From Teredinibacter turnerae (GTDB lineage Bacteria > Pseudomonadota > Gammaproteobacteria > Pseudomonadales > Cellvibrionaceae): 64,000 nucleotides of DNA. Below the pieces are notes generated by a model. That model saw only the letters and a program-made list of their open reading frames with translations. It had not been told where the DNA came from and did not search any database. Within the stretch, counting starts at the first letter, position 1; every line of letters begins with the position of its first letter. Made by a program: the position numbers and the translations under genes. The stretch lies in assembly GCF_037935975.1 (NCBI RefSeq), contig NZ_CP149817.1, positions 4,588,001 to 4,652,000 on the forward strand, in the 5' to 3' direction. Positions 53,663-60,655 of the stretch are shown here, in pieces.

Positions 53663-54211
53663 ATGAGCTTGCACCTCGTTCCAACTGGCGATGATGCGCC
53701 GGATATCGTTAACGTTATCATTGAGATCCCAATGGGTGGAGAACCCATCAAGTACGAAGTGGACAAAGAGTCCGGGGCGCTATTCGTGGATCGCGTGCTG
53801 GGTACCGCTATGCACTACCCCTGCAACTACGGCTATATCCCTCACACCTTATGCGGTGACGGCGATCCGGCTGACGTGATGGTCTACATGAACCGTCCTC
53901 TGTTGCCCGGCTCTGTTATCCCGTGCCGTCCGCTGGGCGTTTTGAAAATGACCGATGAATCCGGCGAAGATGCAAAAATTCTGGCGGTTCCTGCCAGCTC
54001 TGTGACCAAATTCTACGACCATGTACACAGCATCGAAGGACTGTCACAGATTAAAGTGGATCGTGTGGCGCACTTCTTCGAGCACTACAAAGACCTCGAA
54101 GAAGGTAAGTGGGTAAAAATTGATGGTTGGGGCGATGTAGACGCCGCCAAGCAGGAGATTCTGGACGCAATCGCGAACTATAAGAATCAACCAGACGCGC
54201 CGCGTTTCTAA
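53663..54211 (+). CDS. ppa: Inorganic pyrophosphatase (family I)
   Basis: The 182-residue soluble enzyme hydrolyses pyrophosphate to phosphate. The family pattern is complete: [23 protein letters not shown] (Lys and Glu near 30 and 34), [11 protein letters not shown] near 51-61, the signature [11 protein letters not shown] near 66-76 with the metal-binding Asp residues, and EDAKILAVP near 107. The length of 182 is close to E. coli PPA. AGGAAG is 7 bases upstream of the ATG. Its stop overlaps the convergent downstream gene by 4 bases. Confidence 0.97.
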   Translation: MSLHLVPTGDDAPDIVNVIIEIPMGGEPIKYEVDKESGALFVDRVLGTAMHYPCNYGYIPHTLCGDGDPADVMVYMNRPLLPGSVIPCRPLGVLKMTDESGEDAKILAVPASSVTKFYDHVHSIEGLSQIKVDRVAHFFEHYKDLEEGKWVKIDGWGDVDAAKQEILDAIANYKNQPDAPRF

Positions 54212-54993
54212 GATTCGAGCTGCAAGCCACTCACATCCGGTGCCGCTGGTGGCGCCGGCTGGGGTGGTGCAAGATTGCCTTCAGACAAATCCATTGCCAA
54301 CCCGGAAATATCCACGTCCACCGCCTGTACGGGTTTCCGCTCTTCCGCCCGCAACACAGGGGCACCCACCTCAGCCAATCCAAAATCAATGACTGACACA
54401 GGCGCATCCGATGCACTCGACCGCCGTTCTTTGGCATCCAGCAAGTCTCCTCCAACCGCCCTCAAGCTCAACGCCGACGTATCGACTGACATAACGGGGT
54501 CCGGCTGGCGCGCAGTAGCAGGCAACATCTCTGCCCCTAGCGGCGCCAGTGACAACCCTGCAGATTCAGGGGTTGCGGATGCGTCGGCCGCAGGGTTTCG
54601 TTGCGGTGCAGCCTGGCTGTCTGGCGTAGCCGTCGCACCGGGATTTGGAGCAGGCGTGGTGCCGGGTATGGTACCGGGAATAGCACCCATCGCCTTATCC
54701 GGGGCAGGTGTATCGCTATCGGGCACCGCGAAGTTTGCTTTACCGCTGACTTTTGCCTCGCGCACCAGCACTAGATCAACCAGAGCGCCGGCTTTTTTGA
54801 TGGCAACGCGATATTTGTTTGCCGCATCAGCGTCGAGACCACGCTTCAAAACCAGCGGTTTACCGGAAAACATTGCGTCCACCTTGGCACCGTTAATTTT
54901 GAAAAGGCTGGCGATATTGTTTTTCGCAACGGCCAGCTCAACGCCCTTCACCAGCTGACCTTTAAATACCAGATCGTATTTGTCTTGCGTCAT
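54208..54993 (-). CDS. Hypothetical protein with N-terminal peptide-like domain and Pro/Ala-rich tail
   Basis: The product (261 residues from ATG 54993) has a compact N-terminal domain (about 1-75): [68 protein letters not shown] recall this pattern from uncharacterised gammaproteobacterial and Xanthomonas proteins but cannot name a family. Then follow a Pro/Ala/Gly/Thr-rich disordered stretch (about 80-140) and short repeats [23 protein letters not shown] and [12 protein letters not shown] that look like degenerate 13-residue repeats. No signal peptide or catalytic motif. The gene converges on ppa. Confidence 0.6.
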   Translation of the reverse strand: MTQDKYDLVFKGQLVKGVELAVAKNNIASLFKINGAKVDAMFSGKPLVLKRGLDADAANKYRVAIKKAGALVDLVLVREAKVSGKANFAVPDSDTPAPDKAMGAIPGTIPGTTPAPNPGATATPDSQAAPQRNPAADASATPESAGLSLAPLGAEMLPATARQPDPVMSVDTSALSLRAVGGDLLDAKERRSSASDAPVSVIDFGLAEVGAPVLRAEERKPVQAVDVDISGLAMDLSEGNLAPPQPAPPAAPDVSGLQLES

Positions 54994-55256
54994 GATGCCC
55001 TGCACTTGGGTGAGCGGCTCTCGTCAGTAGAGAGCGATCACCATCATTGGTTTATAAGTACTTTATAACGCCAACGGCGTTTACTCAAACTCTCGCAGGT
55101 GTGCGGCGTTATCTTCTGCTCCAATAGACATTAACTGACACGTTTTGGCACGAATGACCGCTGGTAAACCTGCGTAATTCTACCCATACTTTTCGCCATT
55201 GAAGCCGCAGTTTTGCGGCTTTGTCCGCTAACGCAAGAACGCGATGCAAGACTGTC

Positions 55257-55517
55257 ATGGAACCCAAAAGCGACAAAATACTGGCTATCGGCCAGCAACG
55301 GATTCACGTCACCGCGATAACCACCAAGATCCACGAAGACATCGCATTTCTCGAAAGTAAAATCGAACGTATGAAAAAAATGCGTTCGCCCAGCCGTACG
55401 GTCTTAGCAACCTACGAATCAATGCTGGCCAGCCGCCTGTCTGTACTTAAGTGGCTGGAAAATCACGATATGATCAGCAATCAACATGCTGTCCAGCATA
55501 GTGATGCATCCGGCTAG
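55257..55517 (+). CDS. Small hypothetical protein, probable helical/coiled-coil
   Basis: From ATG 55257 the product has 86 residues. The region IHEDIAFLESKIERMKKMRSPSRTVLATYESMLASRLSVLKWL has the heptad-like spacing of a helical hairpin; the ends are polar. No known family is recognised and no ribosome site is strong; an upstream in-frame start at 55221 is possible. Codon composition resembles its neighbours, which supports a real gene. It lies between divergent-convergent genes with no evident partner. Confidence 0.5.
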   Translation: MEPKSDKILAIGQQRIHVTAITTKIHEDIAFLESKIERMKKMRSPSRTVLATYESMLASRLSVLKWLENHDMISNQHAVQHSDASG

Positions 55518-55669
55518 CCGGGCCGGCAGCTAATGCACTTGCGAGAATTCAGTCACCATCGCGGTAGCGTGGAAAATGGCTGCAATGTGGTTTACCACAA
55601 TACTGTTCACTACATTGTTGATTATTACATCGCTCGGAATCGGCACGGTGTTATCGGGAGTAAAACCGA

Positions 55670-55684
55670 AGTGTTAACAGCCCC
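55670..55684 (-). repeat. Short MITE-end-like fragment at the HAD gene stop
   Basis: AGTGTTAACAGCCCCTG resembles the right end of the 18421-18683 element (AGTGTTAACAGGCCCTA) at 15 of 17 positions. It holds the TAA stop codon of the HAD gene. Similarity does not extend further and no partner end is close, so chance is possible. Confidence 0.3.
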
Positions 55685-56324
55685 TGGGTATAAGTTGCGC
55701 CAATAGATCCTGCATTTGGAAAAACCGGCGCAAGCCTGTTTCCGCAGCAAAGTTCTCCATCGGATCGTAGACAAACAACTCCATGCCCGCACGCTTTGCC
55801 GCACGCACTCCGGCAGCAGAATCCTCAATTACCGTAGTGAAGGCTGGCGGTACCCCCATCGACTCAGCGGCGTATAGAAATAGGTCTGGCGCGGGCTTTC
55901 CGGTCGCAACATCATCAACGCTGAAGCAATTTCCTTTGTCTCGATTGAAATAGCGCACCAAACCGGTAGTCGCCAAAGAGTTGGCAATTTTTTTGTGCCC
56001 ACCGTTGGATGCCACGCAATAACTGATATGGCGACGCTCCAGTTCCTTGACCACGGCCTCAACGCCGGGAACGGCCTGTAGCTTCCGGCTGAAGGTATTA
56101 TCAGTGGCGGCACTGAGCTGGGCGGCAAAGGCGTCGGGCAAACGACAGTCAAACTTGCGTTCGATCCAGTCAAAACAATACGCCAGGGAATGGCCGTGAA
56201 ATTCGCGATAACACTCGTCGCCAGACATAGGCAGTCCAAGGCGCGCCAGCTCCGCGGAAAAAACGGCGGCGGCAAGCGGTTCACTGTCCACCAGCACACC
56301 ATCACAATCAAAAATTACTAACAC
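55674..56324 (-). CDS. HAD-superfamily phosphatase (phosphoglycolate phosphatase/GPH-like)
   Basis: The 216-residue protein has HAD motif I FDCDGVLVDSEP, a helical cap (about 18-85), motif II VASNGGHKKIA near 115, motif III Lys in ATGKPAPDLFLYA and motif IV VIEDSAAGVRAAKRAG. It should dephosphorylate a small sugar phosphate in the cytosol. Its start overlaps the M15 peptidase stop by 7 bases, so the pair is coupled. The TAA stop lies in a MITE-end-like sequence, so the last residues may have been changed by an old insertion, though length is near normal. Confidence 0.9.
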   Translation of the reverse strand: MLVIFDCDGVLVDSEPLAAAVFSAELARLGLPMSGDECYREFHGHSLAYCFDWIERKFDCRLPDAFAAQLSAATDNTFSRKLQAVPGVEAVVKELERRHISYCVASNGGHKKIANSLATTGLVRYFNRDKGNCFSVDDVATGKPAPDLFLYAAESMGVPPAFTTVIEDSAAGVRAAKRAGMELFVYDPMENFAAETGLRRFFQMQDLLAQLIPRGC

Positions 56325-57013
56325 GGCAAAACCACAAATTTGCTATAAATTGAATGAAAATTGTCGAGAATGGCGCCTTTCAATGCAATGTCCGTATTCT
56401 CGATAAGCGATTGTAACTGCGCTTGATTCATCGCAGAGGCAAACTCATCCGCCAAAGGACGATAACTCAAGTGCCAGAGCTCAGGTGCCACACCACCGCG
56501 ATCCGCCGCGTAGGGGCGAAAAAAACCATCATCCATCAAACCAGATTCATCCAGCCAACAGCTCAAGTGCTGGAATGGCCCGCCGGGCAAATACTCCTCC
56601 GGCACCAGGCGCAGAGCGTAATCGTCAGGCACCGCCGCTGCGTCGTAAACATCCACGTCGCACCCCCAGTGGTGGCGAGACGCACCCGGTAACGCCGACC
56701 ACCGCAGAATGGCGAAAAGCAGCGTTTCGTCGTCGACCGTCGCCACGTCAATTTCCTCGCTGCGATCATTCAGCACCGGGCGCGCGCCGCTGGCTTTCGC
56801 GTTCCACAACATTAGCTGTCTGGAGAAACTGCGAAAGCCGCTCGCAACCCGCATCTGTATTCCTTGCGCCGCAGCCCGTTCAGCGAGCAGGCGCCAGGGT
56901 TCCACCAGTGCTTTGTGGACAGGGCAGTCTGTTGCACCGCTGACAATGTGGGTGTCGGTCTGCCCGGTCAACTGGGCAAAAAGCGAGGTATTCAAAAGGG
57001 GCACTCCTGGCAT
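56318..57013 (-). CDS. M15 family (VanY-like) D-alanyl-D-alanine carboxypeptidase-type peptidase
   Basis: The 231-residue product has the M15B zinc-site layout: SGFRSFSRQLMLWN near 60-73, the SRHHWGCDVDVYD motif near 113-125 giving His and Asp ligands, and PELWHLSYRP near 180-190 with catalytic Glu and the third His. No signal peptide is seen, so it may act in the cytosol on recycled muropeptides, or its start is wrong; the ORF's first Met (57013) has no longer alternative with a signal. It is coupled to the downstream HAD gene by a 7-base overlap. Confidence 0.88.
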   Translation of the reverse strand: MPGVPLLNTSLFAQLTGQTDTHIVSGATDCPVHKALVEPWRLLAERAAAQGIQMRVASGFRSFSRQLMLWNAKASGARPVLNDRSEEIDVATVDDETLLFAILRWSALPGASRHHWGCDVDVYDAAAVPDDYALRLVPEEYLPGGPFQHLSCWLDESGLMDDGFFRPYAADRGGVAPELWHLSYRPLADEFASAMNQAQLQSLIENTDIALKGAILDNFHSIYSKFVVLPC

Positions 57014-57053
57014 TCAGTTTGCGTCGGTGTCATAAGTCTGTATGATTAATTTG

Positions 57054-57117
57054 CTGTTAGTTAATGAATCAGCGCTGGAAGTGCTAAGCTCCAAATTAAG
57101 CGCTCATAAACTAACAG
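57054..57117. repeat. Long imperfect inverted repeat upstream of the TfoX-like gene
   Basis: CTGTTAGTTAATGA at 57054 pairs with TCATAAACTAACAG ending at 57117 (one mismatch in 14), and AGCGCT occurs inside both arms at 57071-57076 and 57099-57104. The loop is 22 bases. It lies between the divergent M15 and TfoX-C genes. It may be an operator for divergent control or a structured RNA leader. Confidence 0.5.
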
Positions 57118-57247
57118 GGTCGGACAACATGTGCTGTGTTATTTGCTGCAATAAACGGCAGGTTCCTGTCACCCAATATCCAGCACTCCTGCCGATACAC
57201 ACAAATCCAATCGATTCTAATAATAACGACCTTGGAGATCGGATGTG

Positions 57248-57535
57248 ATGAATACTACGAATGGCCGCAGCCCTCACGGGGAGCTGTTGGGGTTAAAAAA
57301 TCTCGGTATGGCGTCAGTTAATATCTTACATGCAATTGGCGTTAACAATTACGAAGACTTATCTAAAATGGGGGCCGTTGAAGCCTACAAACGCATTAAA
57401 TCCCGCGGGATTCATGTCTCGAAAGTCATGCTTTACGCGTTGCAGGGTGCACTGATGGATGTGCACTGGAACGACTTGTCCCCCGATTTAAAAAAACAAT
57501 TGGTGGAAGAGGCCGAAAGTACTGAATCCGCGTAG
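57248..57535 (+). CDS. TfoX C-terminal domain protein
   Basis: The 95-residue product matches TfoX_C: LLGLKNLGMASVNILHAIGVNNYEDLSKMGAVEAYKRIKSRG, then VSKVMLYALQGALMDVHWNDLSPDLKKQLVEEA. The family is a helix-hairpin-helix-like module found in competence regulators (Sxy/TfoX) and alone. The N-terminal TfoX half is absent, so a full competence-activator role is not implied. ATG 57248 or GTG 57245 both have the GGAG site at a fair distance. A long inverted repeat lies about 130 bases upstream. Confidence 0.88.
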   Translation: MNTTNGRSPHGELLGLKNLGMASVNILHAIGVNNYEDLSKMGAVEAYKRIKSRGIHVSKVMLYALQGALMDVHWNDLSPDLKKQLVEEAESTESA

Positions 57536-57583
57536 CTCCCCCATTCCGCCGCCCTGCCGGGCTGTTAATTCTCTGAGGTAATT

Positions 57584-57901
57584 TTGAGTATCAAGCTTTT
57601 CTCTCTATCTGCTCTACCGGAAGGTGGAGCAGTTTCCTTCCCTTACAAAAACCAGCCAGCTTTTGCGGTCAAACGCGACGGTGAGATATTCGCTTATATC
57701 AATTCATGTCCGCATCTGGGTATTCCGCTGGAATGGCAGGAAAACAATTTTCTCGACGATGATGGCGAGTTAATTCAGTGTGCCACGCACGGCGCGTTGT
57801 TTCTGATCGAAACAGGTGAATGTATTTCTGGCCCCTGCAACGGTGAGCACTTACAACCAATTAACATCAACATTATTGCGCAGGATGTGTTTGCTGAATA
57901 A
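57584..57901 (+). CDS. Rieske [2Fe-2S] small protein
   Basis: The 105-residue protein has a Rieske fold with cluster ligands CPHLGIPLEW near residue 45 and CATHGALF near 65 (C-x-H and C-x-x-H). It resembles NirD-like and other stand-alone Rieske ferredoxins that donate electrons to oxygenases or reductases; no partner enzyme is near. The start is a TTG at 57584, well supported by TGAGGT 6-8 bases upstream. It lies 48 bases after the TfoX-C gene, likely co-transcribed. Confidence 0.92.
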   Translation: MSIKLFSLSALPEGGAVSFPYKNQPAFAVKRDGEIFAYINSCPHLGIPLEWQENNFLDDDGELIQCATHGALFLIETGECISGPCNGEHLQPININIIAQDVFAE

Positions 57902-57927
57902 ATTGTTTCGCAAACACGCGACAGCAA

Positions 57928-58629
57928 CTAAAGCACCACCGGTAACAGTTCGCGTAACTTTAGTTCACAACGGCTGAGCGACGCTCGCACAGCAAAAATT
58001 TCCACCCCTGCACTGGCAGCCTCACGCAACAATTGCCCGTATGTTGCGTCAATATCGTCTGCTGGTGAAACCAGATTAACCCCCGAGTGCTGCACACAAA
58101 AAAATAGTACTGCGCGATGCCCCTGAGCGCGAACATACATCAACTCCCGCAAATGTTTCGCCCCGCGGATGCTCACCGCATCGGGAAACAACCCCTGGCC
58201 TCCAGGTTCGGCCAAAGTCACATTTTTAACTTCCACAAAGCAACGCTTTTCGCCACGGCTTAGCAGCAAGTCTATTCGGCTGCCCTCTTCGCCATATTTT
58301 TGTTCGCGCTGAATCTGATAACCCGCCAGTTCTGGCACCACGCCCGCATGAATCGCCTCCTCCACCAGCGCGTTTGCACGCCCGGTATTCACTCCCGCCA
58401 AGTGGCCACCGGGTGTCGTCACCAGTTCGAGGGTATAGCGATATTTTCGTTTTGGGTTGTTGGAATCAGAGAGGTAGCAGGGGCTTTGCGGCACCACACA
58501 ATTTTTCATGCTGCCAGTGTTAGGGCAATGCACGGTTATCTGTTCACCGGATGCGAGTACGACATCGGCCAAAAAGCGCTTATAGCGGCGGATCAGGGTG
58601 GCGGAGATGAGTGGCGGCTCGAAAAGCAT
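57928..58629 (-). CDS. sfsA: Sugar fermentation stimulation protein SfsA
   Basis: The 233-residue protein matches Sfs[35 protein letters not shown], then the nuclease-like core [26 protein letters not shown] and [17 protein letters not shown]. SfsA is a conserved DNA-binding/nuclease-like protein whose precise role is unclear despite the name. Length is normal. The gene is next to dksA (divergent), as in E. coli and other gammaproteobacteria. Confidence 0.95.
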   Translation of the reverse strand: MLFEPPLISATLIRRYKRFLADVVLASGEQITVHCPNTGSMKNCVVPQSPCYLSDSNNPKRKYRYTLELVTTPGGHLAGVNTGRANALVEEAIHAGVVPELAGYQIQREQKYGEEGSRIDLLLSRGEKRCFVEVKNVTLAEPGGQGLFPDAVSIRGAKHLRELMYVRAQGHRAVLFFCVQHSGVNLVSPADDIDATYGQLLREAASAGVEIFAVRASLSRCELKLRELLPVVL

Positions 58630-58948
58630 CTAAAGTCCTCGCAAAATCGTACAAACGCCTGATGTTTTACTGGAAGCAAAAGGGCGTTTGCCATAAATCG
58701 GGTGCCTGGCACAAAGCCCGACATTTTAACCAATTTACCCTGTTGAAACGGTTGAAATTGCTGGCGTGAGAGAAATGAATCTGGTAGCTTTCACCGCTTG
58801 ATTCTGCTCAGACACGGCCTTCCGGCCACTAAAAGCAGATTGGGGGGTGCACAACGAACCAAATATGAGGTCAGGCGCAAGCCCAAACCTTGAAAAATAA
58901 TTGGGTAACCCCATGTGTGTGCGACGTTAGCAATGAGGGGCAAAGTTT
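58630..58948. other. sfsA-dksA intergenic region
   Basis: A 319-base divergent promoter region. It has a small GGCC/GGCC hairpin near 58818 and a GAGGGG ribosome site before dksA. Several TTGAAA boxes near 58743-58757 are possible -35 elements, but no -10 partner is convincing. Confidence 0.45.
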
Positions 58949-59389
58949 ATGCCTGAATCCCAAGCAAAAACCAACTTCGCTCTTCGCGACATTCCGGCTT
59001 ATCAAGAGCAGGAAGGCGAAGAGTATATGAACGACAAACAGAAAGCCCACTTTCGTGAGCTTCTGTTGGCCTGGAAACGAGAGCTGATGGAGGAAGTTGA
59101 TCGCACCGTTAGCCATATGAAGGACGAGGCAGCCAATTTCCCCGACCCGGCCGATAGAGCAAGCCAGGAAGAGGAGTTCAGCCTCGAATTGCGTACCCGC
59201 GACCGCGAACGCAAGCTGATCAAGAAAATTGACAGTACCCTTGAACTGTTAGATACCGACGACTACGGCTATTGCGATGGCTGCGGCGTCGAGATCGGCG
59301 TTCGACGCCTGGAGGCCCGTCCAACAGCGACTCTCTGCGTTGACTGTAAAACGATCGACGAAATCAAAGAAAAGCAAACCTCTCTTTAA
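58949..59389 (+). CDS. dksA: RNA polymerase-binding transcription factor DksA
   Basis: The 146-residue protein has the DksA layout: N-terminal helix, a coiled-coil hairpin whose tip is NFPDPADRASQEEEF (Asp74/Asp77-type residues that reach the polymerase active site), and a zinc finger CDGC-x17-CVDC near the C-terminus. DksA acts with ppGpp to repress rRNA promoters and activate amino acid genes. A GAGGGG site precedes ATG 58949. An intrinsic terminator follows and gluQ lies just beyond it, as in Shigella and E. coli. Confidence 0.97.
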   Translation: MPESQAKTNFALRDIPAYQEQEGEEYMNDKQKAHFRELLLAWKRELMEEVDRTVSHMKDEAANFPDPADRASQEEEFSLELRTRDRERKLIKKIDSTLELLDTDDYGYCDGCGVEIGVRRLEARPTATLCVDCKTIDEIKEKQTSL

Positions 59390-59401
59390 TTTCTGCAAAA
59401 C

Positions 59402-59427
59402 AGGCGACTCACAAGGTCGCCTTTTTT
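59402..59427 (+). terminator. Intrinsic terminator between dksA and gluQ
   Basis: AGGCGAC (59402-59408) pairs with GTCGCCT (59416-59422), and a run of six T (59422-59427) follows. gluQ begins 4 bases later, so its expression probably depends on read-through. The same arrangement is described for dksA-gluQ in Shigella flexneri. Confidence 0.85.
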
Positions 59428-59430
59428 CTC

Positions 59431-60366
59431 GTGTATCACGACTTACCCAACCCAACCACGGTTTACCGGGGCCGTTTTGCGCCATCACCTTCGGGACTGC
59501 TCCACTTGGGCAGCCTGTTATGTGCATTGGCAAGCTTTCTGGATGCGCGCGCCAACAAAGGCGCCTGGCTGGTTCGGATCGAAGACATAGACCCACCTCG
59601 AGAACAACCTGGCGCTGCGTCAGCTATTCTGTCCACACTCGCAGCCCACGGCATGCATTGGGACGAGCCACCGCTGTTCCAAAGCCAGTGTCACGCACGT
59701 TACCGGAGTCGACTGGAAGAGTTGTCTGCCGCCAAGTTGAGTTACCGCTGTGCCTGCACCCGCGCGCGCCTGAAATCCCTCAGCACAGGCTATGACGGCC
59801 ATTGCCGGCGCTCACCACCCGCAGTTGAGATTCCCGCGGCAACCCGATTAGACGTACACCGCTGCTGCAACCAGTTGACAGCAGAAGAAGCGATAACATT
59901 TGCAGAGCTGGAAGATTTTGTCGTGCACCGCAAAGACGGCTTGTTCGCCTACCAGCTCGCGGTAGTTACCGATGACATCGAACAGCGCATCACCCAGGTA
60001 ATCAGGGGACGCGACCTCGCCCCCATGACATCTGCTCAACAACTACTGTTTAAGGTATTCGGGGCTGAACCACCGCGGTATGTCCACACCCCATTGGTTG
60101 TCGACAACCTTGGCAACAAGCTAAGCAAGCAGAATCGCGCCAAGGCGGTTGCCGATACACAGCCAGTGGAAAACCTGCTCGTCTGCTGCAGGTTACTTGG
60201 ACTCATAGACGGGGAAGCCACCGAAACAAACCTTGCAATCAGCGGCCTTGACGACATACTTGCCTGGGCGATAAGCCAATGGCAGGTAAATCGGCTGCCA
60301 AAAGAAGATAGAATGGCACCGCCGGACTATCAGGGTGGATTCCCAGCGCCAGCAGAAAACCTGTAA
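59431..60366 (+). CDS. gluQ: Glutamyl-Q tRNA(Asp) synthetase
   Basis: The 311-residue enzyme attaches glutamate to the queuosine base of tRNA(Asp), not to the 3' end. It has a GluRS-like catalytic domain without an anticodon-binding domain: RGRFAPSPSGLLHLGSLL (HIGH-type, near 13-30), a KMSKS-type NKLSKQNRA near 233, and the zinc ligands Cys107, Cys109, Tyr121 and Cys125 at the E. coli spacing. Start GTG 59431 lies just after the dksA terminator and has no Shine-Dalgarno sequence outside the stem, which fits low, read-through-dependent expression. Confidence 0.96.
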   Translation: MYHDLPNPTTVYRGRFAPSPSGLLHLGSLLCALASFLDARANKGAWLVRIEDIDPPREQPGAASAILSTLAAHGMHWDEPPLFQSQCHARYRSRLEELSAAKLSYRCACTRARLKSLSTGYDGHCRRSPPAVEIPAATRLDVHRCCNQLTAEEAITFAELEDFVVHRKDGLFAYQLAVVTDDIEQRITQVIRGRDLAPMTSAQQLLFKVFGAEPPRYVHTPLVVDNLGNKLSKQNRAKAVADTQPVENLLVCCRLLGLIDGEATETNLAISGLDDILAWAISQWQVNRLPKEDRMAPPDYQGGFPAPAENL

Positions 60367-60441
60367 GGTTTTATCACCCAGGGGCGAGAACCTGTCCTCA
60401 CGGCAATCCAAAAAAACAACGACCGACAGCGGAATACCACT

Positions 60442-60624
60442 ATGAAAAAGCAGGGGCCACTCCTTCTCCTGGTACTGGTGATCTATATTTTCTCACCCAC
60501 GCTTCTCGACTGGGTTATTCACCCCGGCCTCGCCTGGTATCGCCCCTACATCGTCTGGTTTCTTGTGGTTATTGTTGCTTTTATTTTGCAATTTCGCAGT
60601 ACCAGCGACAAAACCGTCCTGTAA
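60442..60624 (+). CDS. CbrX-like small inner-membrane protein
   Basis: The 60-residue protein has two membrane helices (about 5-22 and 35-52): QGPLLLLVLVIYIFSP and YIVWFLVVIVAFILQF. In Pseudomonas a small membrane protein CbrX is encoded just upstream of cbrA, and position and topology match here. Its stop is 31 bases before the cbrA ATG. It may assist CbrA folding or expression. Sequence-level homology cannot be tested here, so the name is by position. Confidence 0.7.
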   Translation: MKKQGPLLLLVLVIYIFSPTLLDWVIHPGLAWYRPYIVWFLVVIVAFILQFRSTSDKTVL

Positions 60625-60655
60625 CGTTTTCTCTTCCTGATCAAGCGACACACTC

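Noticed and set aside
53436-53666. 76-codon frame overlapping the start of ppa
   Set aside because: It contains the ppa promoter and overlaps the ppa start. Composition looks random and no ribosome site is present.
57054-57117. Possible integron attC site
   Set aside because: The ends do not fit the GTTRRRY/RYYYAAC core pattern, there is no integrase gene and no cassette array; only the palindrome is kept as an observation.
57042-57248. 68-codon frame between the M15 and TfoX-C genes
   Set aside because: It lies over the inverted repeat and promoter region, ends at the TfoX-C start and shows no recognisable domain.
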